A DNA stretch of 64,000 nt from Talinum fruticosum. Taxonomy: Eukaryota; Streptophyta; Magnoliopsida; Caryophyllales; Talinaceae. Made by a program: the position numbers and the translations under genes. The notes beneath the pieces are model-generated. The model saw nothing but the letters and a program-made list of their open reading frames with translations. It had not been told where the DNA came from and made no database searches. Shown one piece after another: positions 35,701 to 47,535 of the stretch; position 1 is the first letter of the stretch; each line of letters starts with the position of its first letter. The stretch covers positions 3,660,501-3,724,500 of the forward strand of contig JAITYX010000009.1 in the NCBI GenBank assembly GCA_021018815.1. The letters are read 5' to 3'.

Positions 35701-36880
35701 AGACCGGCCTAACCCAAAAACAGAGATAAGGAAGCACTAAAACATTAGTAGCAATAAATAATCATAATAGTAATAGAAAAAAATGATAACAATGAACTGA
35801 AATAAATAGAAACAATAACAATAATAATGATAAGGTTAGTAACAATAACAATAGTAATAATAAGGTTAGTAGTAATAGTAATAATAATGATAAGGTTAGT
35901 ATTAATAAAAAAGAACAATAATAATAATAAGGTTAGTAGTAATAATGATAATAAACGAAAGTAAACAAACAAATAACAATAATAATGGTAAAGTTAGTAA
36001 TTAAAATGAATAACAAAAATAAATAAATAAATGGATAGTTAAAAGTACATAAAAAGAAGAAAATGTTATGTATGTGCATGGTTAATCATCATGAAATGAA
36101 ATAAGATAAGATTAGAGAGGAAAAACTAAAAAAGAAAAAAAAGAAAATGATGTTATGTAATCTTATCAAACTTAAAAAATGGTAATAAAAAAATTACCCT
36201 CTTCTTTTTGAATTGAAGAAGATCTTTTGGCTAACTTGAAACGAAGCTTGATTTGTTCAACATTAAAAAAATTAGGAAGATTAACTTAAACTTAATCAAT
36301 TCTCAATAGATTTAATTTTTAGTTAATCAAGCCACTTTTAAAAGTTCAAACAAGGGAGAGAGACCTTTTTAAAAATATAGAGATTTTTTCAAAAAATCAA
36401 GCCCCCATCTAGGAAGTGATAAGGGGTATTTATAAAGAAAGTGAGGAGAGGTTCCCAAAATCATAATAGTTTCCTTTCTTTTTAAAAAATAATGATAATT
36501 AGGTGATATAAATTTTAAAAAATTAAAATAAAATAAAAAATTAAAATTAATAGGAAAGAGACAAAAAAAAAAAAAAAAAAAAAAGAGGAGAGCATGAGGG
36601 GAGGGGGCACCACCATTGTGGTGGAACAGTTAAAAAAATAACAAAAATAATGAGGTTGGGTTAAAAAAGACAAAACCAATTCAACCATATTTTCCTTTTT
36701 TTCTCTTTTTTATTTTTCTTGGTTGGGGAGGTGGCCTGGCATGGACTGCCAGCCATGCCCCCATATTTTGTTTACTCTTCTTTCCCCATTTTTTATTTTT
36801 TTCCTTTTTTTGGTTTGATTATATATTTTGGGCCCTTTTTTGTTACAATTTGATTGTTATTTTTAGTATCCTTGGTATAT
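32734..36880 (-). mobile_element. Long LTR with primer-site-like sequence and leader, copy A'
   Basis: Second copy of the 27585-31695 block, about 90 percent alike by eye. It has the minus-strand TATA box (about 36425-36436), a cleaner primer-site-like TGGCGACTCTAGTC at 32948-32961 and the same leader back to 32734. The leader breakpoint is the same in both copies (AGG[TC]GAGGAAAATACTC). That suggests duplication of an existing block rather than two insertions. Confidence 0.65.
35745..36000. repeat. AAT-rich minisatellite in copy A'
   Basis: Counterpart of 30545-30800, with units such as GATAAGGTTAGTA separated by AAT runs. Unit number and spacing differ from copy A. Confidence 0.7.
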
Positions 36881-37281
36881 TTTTTTAATTTTTGTTAAAA
36901 AATAAAAAAGAATATTAACAATAAAAATCTTAAATATAAATGAGTCAAAATTTGGTGTCTCGTAGAGCGTAAACCCCTCATGAGGCAAGCGTAAGCGTGT
37001 TCACCCTAATTAAGATATTAAACTTGTCCAAATCCACTAGATTTACCAAATAGTGAACATGCCCCTTTGAAACTTGGTCGGACAAAATCGATGTGCTTAG
37101 CAAGAGAGCAAGCACGACTCCGACTTGTCTGTTGAGGAGTATGTTGAGCCCAAAACTCAACATTCTCAAAAGTCTAAAAAGGAGGGTATATTTAAAGAAA
37201 TTTTCCCGAGGAAATCTACTAGCCACGAGACCAAAGAGGTGACGCAAATAGTCACGGTTCTTGTATAAGTTTTGGTTATAG
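36881..37281. other. Unassigned 400 bp
   Basis: AT-rich at the start, then mixed sequence with a minus-strand open frame of 89 codons (36978-37247) that I do not recognise. No LTR features. Confidence 0.3.
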
Positions 37282-38028
37282 GTGTAACACCCCGAAACTT
37301 TATCATATTTAATTACTTTAAATTTGTATTGTCTTAATATTGTTTAAGAGTAGTGAGCCACGCAAAAACTCGAAACCGAAATAAAAAATGCGAACAAATT
37401 TGATAATCGCAAATAATAATAGGTAATTCGTATAAATTTACATTTCTATGAAGAAAATGTCTATACATTCGCATAATGCAAAATTTTGTCTCGAACTCGG
37501 TTTATTTATAAATAAATAATAAGTAAATGAAAAAAAGAGTTAGAAAATATGTATAAGTAAATGAAAATGGGCCAAATATGTGGTTAAATACTTAACCATG
37601 TGGTCAACTAATACTGAAAAGATAAGGAGATATTAAGATTTTTAAGACAAAAAAAAAAAGAAAAAAAGAAGAAATGGGTTGTAGAAGTATCAAGATAAAT
37701 CGATGAAGGAGGAGGGGGTTTGTAAAGCAACCAAATATCATTCAATCCTCCATCTCTGTCACCTCTCATTCACTCCTTTTACCGCTTGCCGTGCCACCGC
37801 CGGCTAGCCTTCGCCGGAGTTGCCACTGCTAGCAAGCCGCCATCGGTGCGCCCTCGGCTGCCACCCCGCTTTAACGCCTCCAATACGTAACCACATAAAT
37901 AAGTAATTTATTATAAATCAGCAATGGAAGACTTGTAAATTGGGAGACGTTATCGTCGTTTTCAAAATGAAAACAATGCAAATTCATTTGAGCAAATTAA
38001 TTATTCAAACATGTATAAAAATTTGTGT
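37282..38028 (+). mobile_element. Partial TGTAAC-type LTR, plus orientation
   Basis: TGTAACACCCCGAAACTTTA opens it. The next 300 bp match 42246 onward (shared words TTTAATTACT, AATTTGTATTGTCTT, GATAATCGCAA). A CCGCC-rich stretch at 37780-37880 corresponds to the GC-rich region at 42770-43020. The end is unclear because it meets another LTR at about 38029. Confidence 0.55.
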
Positions 38029-41000
38029 AACAATCCAACCCAAAATTTCTTCACGAGAAAATGCACTTTTTAAAACTCCGATGATCGGCTTGAGATTAAT
38101 CATGAGTCAAGAGACCAAGGGAGGGACTAGCAAGTATGGGGTCAAGACGAACAGTCATACATCACTTCTTCGACCATCATTATCTTTTTCTTCCTCTTTA
38201 AACTTTATGCATGATTGTGAGTAGTCCGCCATGCACTCAACTTCCTAAAAATTTTAAAACATAAAACAATAGACATGTGAGTTAGAAGCTTACGTTACCC
38301 TTATAAAATAAAATTATAATTTAAGAGCTCTTAGGTACGAGCATATCTTAAATCATTTTCCTTCAATAAACGGTATGTAAACTTGTCAATTGTTGATTCA
38401 CCTTTCCGATTTAGCCAAGCTTAGGACCCGTCATCGTGAAACAATCGGTCGAGACAATTTGTAATCCGACTCCCGGGTTCACCGAACCATTCGGCGATCG
38501 GTCGTGAAAAATTGAATGATTAATGGTTAAATGCTCCACTAGCAGACAACATTGTCTAGGCGTCCCCGGATCAAGCATTTATGATTACGATTACGATTAC
38601 GATTATATGTGGTTATAGATCATCATAACGATCAATGGGTCCTTTGTATGGCCAAATGATGATAATTGTTAAAACATATTTATAAGTGCCATGAATTGGC
38701 AAGCATGAACTATCAATGTTTTAAAACTTTCATTTTTAGATAAAGTGATAAGCGGACAATGTATCATGGTACACCAAACACCTCGATTGTTGGTTGTTCT
38801 TATAGCACAATTCCATTTCGATTTCTTTTTGCGTATGCACAACTTCAAGTCGGTCTCTGTTCGCTTAAAGGAATCTGGTTCTATCGATTACTTTATCTTT
38901 AGCATATTTACTTCCATTCTTGAAGAAATTTATACTTTCCGATTTACTTTCCATATTATTTCCGTTTGATTTCCGTATTCATACAAATTCAACACGAACT
39001 ATTAAAGATATAATCCGAATTCGTATAGGGTAATTAATGGGTTTATTTCCCCATTCTCCCATTAGAGACTCAAGCTTTGTCACTTTTTCCTTCCATGATC
39101 AGTTATATACAATAGTGCTTATTTCAAAACCACCACCATCTCATTTTATCCATTCAATTCGGTTTAACCACATTAATCACTTCTTCTATCAAGATACAAT
39201 TATTAACTATAATAATTTAAAATGTGAAACATCATAATCACTTCAATTTCCTTTCACAACCCAAGTGATATTGCATAATTTGCTAGTTTAATGCTTCACA
39301 CCAATAATCAATATCCCACGTCCACATTTTCGCTAATAAACCTCTCTTTTGTACATATTCTTCCTATTTAGTTTAGACATTTACACCCACACATTATTTC
39401 ATCATTAAATTCTTTTCTAAAGATACAAAAACATAACTTCATGAGCTCCATAATATTTCATTATTAATTGTCAATTTTTCTCTTTACATATATTGTCTCA
39501 AGGCTCAATTGCAAAGTCCTTATGCTAATTAAACTAATGTGTAAACATATATGTCTACGATTCTATCACCTCTTATTCCATTGTTATCATAACACGCACA
39601 AGCTTTTCTCATGATACCATGTAATAAATTAGCTTACCCTTTTCTTTGAAACAAAATCCTTATTTTCATTTTCATAACTTTTCAATCCTCAACCAGTTGT
39701 AAGAAACTAATACATTAACATTGTAACAATAGTTTCGGTTGAACAATTCTATAGAGGAGAGCCAAATACGATTAATTCTAATAGCAAACATTTATAAGCG
39801 ATTGATAGTAAACGATTAACATTCTAGTAAAATAAGTGAACACTAAACATTTCAAAAGGAACAAGCAAGTAACGTACCTCATATAATTGTTTGTTTTCCT
39901 TTATATATCATTTTTCGTTATTTTCTTCGATCATGTCGTTTCCGTCGATTTTCTGTTTCCGGAAAGTAATTTGATTCGATACATTAGATCTCTTATCACA
40001 TTCTCACATTTTTTTCGGTAACTATTACATTCGATTTCTTTTAATTTCTCACTTGCAGCTCAAAATTCATTTAAGCTTAAAACTTTCACAATTTTAATAA
40101 AGATCTATTTTTCCTACCTTCTCAACTCGATTCAACATTCTAAATTTCTTTTCGATCCTTCTTTGTTTAAATAATATCCAAAACCTTCTTTAAAATATAT
40201 AGTCATTCATGTCTCATTATAATATAGGCACTTATTGGCTTATTTTCCCTGTCATCACAACTCACTTCAAACAAGATCTCCGTGAATTCCAATAAAACCT
40301 TCAACTTCATAGACAATTTTTATTTCATATCTTCAATCCAAAACTTAGCATACCCAATTTTTATTTAATTTACACACATTAATATACCTCCATACTCTAT
40401 CAAATTTCCACATTTCAAATTGATTCACTCTTGCTTAACTAAACCAAGATTCAATTAAATTAGCTTGCTCAAGTTTAGCACACATACACAAATAAATTCA
40501 ATCTTCCATCAATCTTTATCACAACAACATACATGTTCATATTTCAATCATCCTCAATATCTTTCTCCCAATTCTTCCACAACCAAACAATTCATTCATA
40601 CTCATATAAAAGTTAACAAGCACATCCACAATTATAAATAAACCCAAATCAATTTTTAATTTCATATCAACAAATAATAAACACTAAATCCAATTTCACT
40701 TCACAACCAATTCAAAACTCACCTATCATTCACATCTAATTGTCTAATTATTCAATTATAACATAAATTCGTGATAGAAATTTGCTTAGAAATGGAGAAT
40801 TAGAGATATACCTCAAAGGGGTTAGATGTGAAAAAAGGGGTGGTGGAAGGTCCAGTGGCGGAGCTGGGTTGTTGGGCGGCAGTGGCGAGGCATCGGTCGG
40901 CGGTGTCGGGCATCAGCGGTGGCCAAGGAACAGTGGCACCAGCCCGGTCCGGTGGCGGTAACAACAACAGGGCAGGATAGCCCTTGCTTGGCGCATAACA

Positions 41001-41333
41001 AAGCAAAGAGGAGAGAGAAAAGGTGCTGAAGGCAGCATGGTGGCAGCCAAGGGTGTCGTGGTAGTAAGGGCCGGCGAGGCCTGTCCGGTGGTGGAAGCAA
41101 GTGGCGGGGGAAGAGTGAAGAAGGAGAGGTGGGGGACATGGAGGAGTTGTGTTTATTTGAATTTTGAAGATATAGTCCTCTCCTCCTGGTTTTTGGGGCC
41201 GAAGCCAGCTCCTAATTTTTCATTCTTCTAACTTTTCCCAAATTGGTCTTGTCAATTAAATATGTCCTTATCTTTTTGTTATTTTATTTTTACCACATGG
41301 TTAAACATACAACCACACATTTAGACAAACTTT
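38029..41333 (-). mobile_element. Long TGTAAC-type LTR, minus orientation, incomplete
   Basis: Reverse-complement relative of the LTR at 42246-43728: the Leu/Pro/Arg-coding GC-rich segment (40820-41130), the flanking AT-rich part (40690-40810, matching 43080-43200) and the TTAACCATGTGGT word near 41295 all correspond inverted. GGATTGTTACA on the minus strand at about 38029 would be the LTR end. The other end is interrupted at 41335 by a SIRE-like fragment. Copy B (31696-32733) is a duplicate of its middle. ORFs in the GC-rich part are compositional. Confidence 0.5.
38583..38606. repeat. Short GATTAC repeat
   Basis: Three perfect GATTAC units plus a partial one, in the minus-oriented LTR. Not a plant telomere motif. 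Confidence 0.7.
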
Positions 41334-41334
41334 A

Positions 41335-42245
41335 TGAAGGTTTGCTCTTAGAGAGTGTAAGTCACCCTAGAGGGGGTGAATAGGGTGATGAAGATATTTT
41401 AACAAACTTTGAAAATTTTAAGCTTGAAAAGGATACACAACAAAATCTGAGTCTAAATTAAACTCATTAAAGTATACACTCAAAACTACGTGGAAACCCT
41501 CCCGGGGTAGAAAACCACGGACAAGTACTAATCCAAGCACCAAGTCAAATCCACTATTTTGAATCCTCAAAATACAACAGACTAACTCAACCAAAATTTC
41601 TCCCTTGGATAATTCCTTACAAAGTTTTCCTAAACTCGAAGTTCCCTTATCTCGATCTAATACTTCCTAACCGAGGTAACCTTTACAGTTCGGGACAATT
41701 GAGCTGAGATAACCCTTACAACTCAGTCAAGGGACCTTACTCGAAAGTAAGAGAAGTATGTAATCGATTACAAGACGTTACAACTTAGAAAAGTATTAAG
41801 TACATACTTTGAGTTGTAAGTAGAAGATTGAATGAGTAATGTACTAAGAGAGACAAGTCAAGTGAGACAAGCGAAGATAAGTTTGTATCTCAACAAGTAT
41901 GAAATGTTCAAGATGGACGATGACGAGAACATAACTCATAGTGTACATTGGCTTCACCGAGATTGTCAACAATCTCAAATCACTTGACAAGAATATGTTC
42001 AACGAAGAAGTGGTCGAAAGCTTCGAGGAGTCTTCCAAAGAAAAGATGGGGCCTAAAGGTGACAGAAATAGAGGAGGCTCGGGACCTCTCCAAGCTAAAA
42101 CTAGATGAACTCATAGGGAAGATAATCACCCATGAGTTACATCTTGAGGAGGAAGAATTTGAGGTCAGCACCAAGAAGAACATTACTCTTAAGGCCTCGG
42201 AAGAACTTGGTCCCCGTCCGAGCTCCTCGGACTCAAAGGACGATT
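41335..42245. mobile_element. Rearranged SIRE-like fragment: LTR edge fused to inverted gag piece
   Basis: 41335-41846 is the edge of a SIRE-like LTR in minus orientation (TGAAGGTTTGCTCTTAGAGAG start). At about 41847 it switches to plus-strand gag: VRQAKI, FTEIVNNLKSLDKN with a slip, KKRWGLKVTEIEEARDLS, DELIGKIITHELHLEEEE and SSDSKDDS. LTR and gag therefore have opposite orientations. The piece stops at ATTCC where a TGTAAC-type LTR begins. Confidence 0.75.
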
Positions 42246-43728
42246 CCTATAACATCCCAAATCTTATCCTATTTAATTACTCTAAATTTGTATTTTATCG
42301 TCTTAATATTGTTTAAGAACAATGAGTCATGCAAAAATTCGAAACTGAAATAAAAGGTACAAACAATTTGATAATCGCAATAATGGGTAATTCGTATAAA
42401 TTTACGTATGTACCACGAAATGTATATATGTTCGAATAATTTCATTCCGAATCGAACCCAAATAATTTAAAATAATAAGCAACAATAAAATAAAATAAAA
42501 TATATATTAAAAAATTATTATTATAACAAATAAAATTTAGCCAAATGTATAGTTATATATTTAACCATGTGGTAAGTGCAATAGTTAAGGGATAAGGAAA
42601 TAGTAAATTGAAAAGACAAAAAAAAGGGAAAAGGGGAAGAATAGGATTTTCTAGAAGTCATTTGGCCCAAAATAAATTGCTGATAGGTGAGGAAACCGAT
42701 TTTTTCACGAAGTAAACACAAAAGTTCTAACTCTCTCACCTCACCTCCTTCACTTCTCCTCACTACTACCACTGTTGCCGCTGCTGCCACCGCCAGACTA
42801 GTCGTCGTCGCCCCCTTCCGCCGCCGATAAGTCACCACCGGAGCCCACGGGCACCACCTTGCTGCCACCAGCGCCCTTTTCCTCCCTCCTCTTTCCTCTC
42901 GTTTAACGCCAGACAAAGGCACGATAGGAGCTCCTGCCACTACCGCTGCCAGCCGGGTTGGCGCCGCCCTCCGGCCGCCGTCCCAAACCGAACACCGCCG
43001 CCTCGACACCCGAGCTCCACCATCAAACCTCCACCACCCAATTCCACCTCTAACCCCCTTTGAAGTATTTCTCAATTCTCAATTTTTAAGTAAATTATAT
43101 CACAAATTCATGTTATAATTGATTAATTAGATGAGTAGAAGTTGTAATTGAGTTTTGAATTGGTTATGGTGCAATTGGAAGAACTTTGGGGAGTAATTGA
43201 GATATGGGTATTATGAAATTAGGGTTTATTATCTGTTAAATTGGTATTAAAAATTAATTTGAGTTTATTCAAATTGTAAATATGCTTGTTGAATTTCTAT
43301 ATGAGAATGGATTGATTGAATATGCGAAGATTGATTGATTTGTAAAGGCATGCTAGGGAAGTGAATTAATCAAAACTAGGTTATGTTAATCCTTGAAAAA
43401 AAAATGAATGAAAATATATTTGAAAGTTTAATTGGAATTGGTAGTGTGGAATGTAATTAGGTAATTATGTGGTTTGCTAAAGTTGATTTGAGTATGTGGG
43501 TGTGAATTGGGCAACTCATACTTAAATTTGAGAGGAAGAGTAATTAAATTACTTAGCTTATTTCTATAAAGCTTGGAGGAAACAATTTGGTTGTGGCATA
43601 AAGCTTGTATAGAGTAAATAATATTGTTGGGATAACATGTGGTATATGATTGATACAACAATCAATTTTATGATATATTTAAGCCAAAATGTTAAGTAAG
43701 AGTTCCACGAAATGAAAGTATTTCGTGA
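42246..43728 (+). mobile_element. TGTAAC-type LTR, left part (split by the tandem SIRE-like array)
   Basis: Starts TATAACATCCCAAATCTTAT, a decayed TGTAACACCCCGAAA, right after ATTCC in a gag fragment. It continues for 1483 bp, is broken by the tandem copia array, and resumes at 63756-63829. The GC-rich part at 42730-43030 gives ORFs on both strands that are compositional. With the right part the LTR would be about 1.56 kb, shorter than its relative at 38029-41333, so it may be internally deleted. Confidence 0.6.
43724..43728. repeat. Left target-site duplication of the tandem array
   Basis: CGTGA, identical to 63751-63755. Confidence 0.9.
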
Positions 43729-45262
43729 TGAAGGTTTGCTCGGGGAGAGTCTCGAGTCACCCTAGAGGGGGTGAATAGGGTGATGAAAAATTCTTTGTAA
43801 AAGCACACACCCTTTTGACGAGAGAAGAATCAAAGACAGATTCCGAGTCTAAGCAAGGGGTTATAAAATATTGGACTCGTAATGTAATGAATCGTAGTAA
43901 ACACGTTCAGCAGGTCTGTCTCGAGTCTAGAATGAACTCGTAAATAGAACACGAGAGAATTTACGTGGAAACCCTCCTGGGGCAGAAAACCACGGCCCGT
44001 GTCAATCCAGACACAAAGTCAAATCCACTATTTTGAGTCCACAAAATACCGTGAACTTGACAGAACCCGAGTTGCTCCCTTGGACAACTCTATACAAGTT
44101 TTCCTAGACTCGAAGTTCCCTTATCTCGATCTAGTACTTCCTAGCTGAGATAACCCTTACAGCTAGGGACAACTAAGCTGAGTTAACCCTTACAGCTTAG
44201 TCAAGGGACCTTACAAAGAATGTAAGAAGTGTTTGTAATCGAGTACAAGACCTTACAACTCGTAAAGTAATGAATTACAGAGTGGGAGTTGTAAGTTGAA
44301 GATTGAAAGTAAATACAATAACTTTGTTCAAGTTGGAGTATTGACAATATGTTCCGCTATCTTCAAGTCTTGTGAAGTGGCTTCTATTTATAAATAACCG
44401 AGCGAGTAGCCGTTATCTTCATCTCGCGATCGAGAGTCCTCTCGTGACCGTTGATAAGGGCTTTCGAGTCACTCGTAAAGTATCCGTTGAAAATATGGTC
44501 GTTGGACAACGGTTTAACTCTCTTGGAAGTCCCAAAACCATCGGTTGTGTCTTGAAAAGTGTGGTGAAAACCATCGTTAAGCTTGACCTTCCAGCTTTCC
44601 GGATATGGAAGCGCATGCCTTCGACACAATCTTCCGGGACTAGAGCAGGATGGTGAAAAGCTATATCTCGCTGGTGATTTGATGTTCTAAGCCGGCTACT
44701 TTTGTAATTTGAAAAGATATCCTCGATTGAATAACCTACAAAAGTAAAACACCTTCGGTTCTCAAAGTATAAAATACTTTGGTCCAAGGTTAGACACGGA
44801 TAATAAAAATAATCAAGATAATTAACAAACAGATTATCCGAGTCGAAAAGAAATGGAACTTTCCGAGTCTAATATCCATGATACTCGTAATTCCATAAGA
44901 CTTAGTCTTAAGCAAGGAATCAAGTTCTATCAACAAATATCGAGTGGGAAACACTTGATGTAGACTAAGCACGAAAAGAACTATGAATGCCGACTTTGCA
45001 AACAATAGAGTATATAAACATAAGTCGATTCTCGAGAGAGAGTGGACTCGTAATAAAGAACAAGTTTTCTCGAGTCGCTAACCGAAAAGCGATTAAAGAG
45101 ATAAGTGAAGGCCGAATCGCATAGAAAAGATACTTATTTCACTCAAGTAAGTTTCTACGACACGGAGAATGCCTTGGAATCAAAACACTATATGAATGAC
45201 ATCGTTATACCCGATTCTTTTGCATGACTCGTAAATATATAGAGCGATGTCTCGAGTCTTCA
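43729..45262 (-). mobile_element. LTR 1 (left outer LTR, 3' LTR of unit 1)
   Basis: On the plus strand from TGAAGGTTTGCTC to GAGTCTTCA. A minus-strand TATA box (TATTTATAAATAG) lies at 44385-44396, so U3 is the part to its right. It borders a polypurine tract at 45264-45275. Confidence 0.9.
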
Positions 45263-45263
45263 A

Positions 45264-45275
45264 TCTCCCCTTTTG
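45264..45275 (-). other. Polypurine tract, unit 1
   Basis: CAAAAGGGGAGA on the minus strand, one base from the LTR edge. Confidence 0.85.
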
Positions 45276-45629
45276 ATGAAAGGCATTCCATACTTAAACG
45301 TAAACTTTGTTAGAGGGAAATAGGTTGATTCCGAGTAGTTCGAATAAAAGTAAGACATATTGAACAGAGCAATATACAATATATCGTAGCAAAATAAAGT
45401 ATGCTTGAACTCATTCACTCGTAAAAGAAAGAACTCGTAAATTAATAATGAAATGCATTCAGTTCATAAAAATTATATTACAAGGGCGGAAAGAACTCCC
45501 CTAGACAAGACAACCAGTTTCGACTACATTTCTCCCCCTTGCCTTTCAAGCAAAAACAAGAAACAAAAAGAAGGGAGAAAAGTACAAGTAATACACAGTA
45601 AATTGTCCGGACAAAAGAAAATTTTGAAA

Positions 45630-47281
45630 AGCGAAATTCGGAGGCACCGAGGAATCGTGACTCGAGTGCATGGCTCCAACTAGGAGGGAGGGGATTTCCG
45701 AGTGGAGGCGGAGGTGCGCCGCGCCGATAAGACCTTGACGATGTGCTTGAGCGCGGCGAAGGGAGAACCGGAACAACTCACAGGGGCTCGGCTCCGAGTG
45801 GTCGACCCGGAGAAAGTGGATCGAGGGGTTCTTCCCTTGGGACCTCTGGGGCCGGAGGGGCTGCTCCGGCCGACTCGCCGGAGGAGCGAGATCTTTCGAC
45901 CCACTCGGATCGCTGTCTCGAGCCGAGTACAAGCAACTTGAACTTGAGGAGCAGGTTGTCCCTCGCCAGCTGCCACGGCCTCTTCTTCCCTTGGCCCGAA
46001 GGAGCCGCCTCAGCTGCAGGTTCCTCGCCGTCCTCCGCCGCATCTGCTGCTTCTTCCTCTCGCTTCCTCGGCTTCCTCGCTCTCCGAGGAGGTCGGCCTC
46101 GGGCTCGAAGACGTCTCGGATGGGTCCGAGTCTTCCGGGTCCCGAGCCGCCTTGGACCGTCTCTCTCCGAGGAGCTCAGCCAGCTCCTTCGCTCCTTAAC
46201 CAGCTCTCTCATCTCAAGAACGAGAGACTCGTCGCTCTCGGATCTGGGACCGACCTGGTCTTTTGGTTGATGGTCGACCTCGAAGGACAGATTTGAAACC
46301 TCCGAGCATGTCTCGAAATCGAAGACACCGAGGTGATCTTGTCCAAGAAGACAGGAGACAAGAGGGCGGAGAGAGATTTGGAAGCACTGGAGGTGGAGGC
46401 ACCACCAGTGAAGAGGGAAGAGGGAGAGGGATTGATTTCGAGTCCGAGGTGGAGAAGGAGGCCTCGGCTCGAAGTTGTGAACCCGCACACCGGGGTTAGT
46501 TTCCTGGTATCCGTACCCTCGGAGTTCCTTTTTACCGACCACAATGGCCGCCTCGTACACCGCGTTAGGGTCGGAGGGAAGAGGAACTTGAAATTGTTTG
46601 AAGACAAGGGTGAGAAGAGCACCGAAAGGAAGGGAGGTGTTCTTCTTGGATTGAAGTCGAGCTGGCACAGCGGCCATTTGCTCAATGATGGAGGGAAGAG
46701 GTCGACTTCGTATCCCTCCGGGATATCGAAGAGAGCTTTGAGGTGCTTGGAGTTGGGGTTCTCCTTGCTAGAATGCTCGTGAGAAGAAGGTTCTCATCAG
46801 CAGGAAACACGTAAGCTCGGCTTCGACTTCAACCGAGTCACGTAAAAGTTCTTTCGGACCCAGGGAATTCTTTGGCGTACTTTTCAAAGAAGTCGTCGGC
46901 GACTTCGATGAAGGGGATAGGGTTGCTGTTCAAGAAGAGAGAAGAAACTTTGAACGATCCGTGAAGGAGAGAGGTGTTGATACTGAACGGTAATGTTCCG
47001 AACCCTTGAGGTTAGAACATTTTCAGAGTGAGAGAGGTGAGTATAGAACTCGAAACGAGTTCGAGATAGATGAACTCGCTGAAACACAAGAAATGGTAGA
47101 CTCCGGTGGTTTGAATATGGGACAACCAGGAGAATTTGGTTGTTGGGAAGAACTTGTCGTCCAGACGCAAGATGTCTGGGTGACAATGGGTTTAGAGGGG
47201 GTTGAGCTTTCGGCTTGTTGGAGCGAGGTTTCTTTGAGGATGAAGAAACCCGAAAGTCGGAGTGGTTTCCTCTTTAGGCAT
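45630..47281 (-). CDS. Extra 3' ORF, unit 1 (plant transposon-protein-like; frame broken in this sequence)
   Basis: Starts at ATG 47281 (MPKEETTPTF in this copy). Then come the DDKFFPTTKFSWLSHIQTTG block, a SRFYTHLSHSENVLTSRVR-like block, and DDFFEKYAKEFPG. A second block holds LKALFDI.EGYEVDLFPSI and LPFGALLTLVFKQFQ (about 46580-46760), then a long charged helix (EMRELVKERRS; Arg/Glu/Ala-rich with EEEAADAAEDGEEPAAEAAP, 45990-46240), and a C-terminal region of unclear end. The GC content is high from about 45650 to 46500, unlike the AT-rich neighbours. The first two blocks resemble PF20167. The frame switches at CAG/CTG sites, where this copy and unit 2 disagree; these are probably sequence errors. 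The stop position is approximate. Confidence 0.6.
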
Positions 47282-47382
47282 TTTGAGAGATGAAAAGATG
47301 AAACTTTTCGAGAGAAGAGGAAAGAGAAGGAGGTGTAGAAGAGAAGAAAACGAAAATGAGAAGAGAGCAGATCGAAAACTTA

Positions 47383-47535
47383 CGAGAGAGAGAGAGAGAG
47401 AGAGCTTCTTCGACGCTTGCAGACGATCAAGGGAACACTGTTCACGTAGACAACTTTCCGCGAGAGGGTTTTCGTTTGAGAGGGAAGGAGTTTGAGAATA
47501 CCGAGAGGAAGATGAATAGACGTTATTTATAAAGA
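47383..47535 (-). promoter_or_regulatory. Internal promoter and CT-rich leader of 3' ORF, unit 1
   Basis: TATA box CTTTATAAATAACG (47522-47535) on the minus strand, followed downstream by a (CT)n tract at 47383-47405 and then the ATG at 47281, about 245 bp from the TATA box. CT-rich leaders are common in plant promoters. The same order is seen in unit 2 and in the old nested element. Confidence 0.65.

Noticed and set aside
38583..38606. Telomere-like GATTAC repeat
   Set aside because: The plant telomere unit is TTTAGGG. This is a three-unit simple repeat inside an LTR.
40800..41231. Pro/Arg-rich ORFs of 68-105 codons
   Set aside because: GC-rich segment of a minus-oriented LTR, with counterparts in the other LTRs. 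No signal of a real protein.
42521..43075. Minus-strand ORF of 184 codons
   Set aside because: Covers the GC-rich part of the TGTAAC-type LTR. Arg/Val/Gly-rich, and not conserved in the related LTRs.
45743..46296. Plus-strand ORFs of 175 and 101 codons
   Set aside because: Same antisense shadow effect in unit 1.
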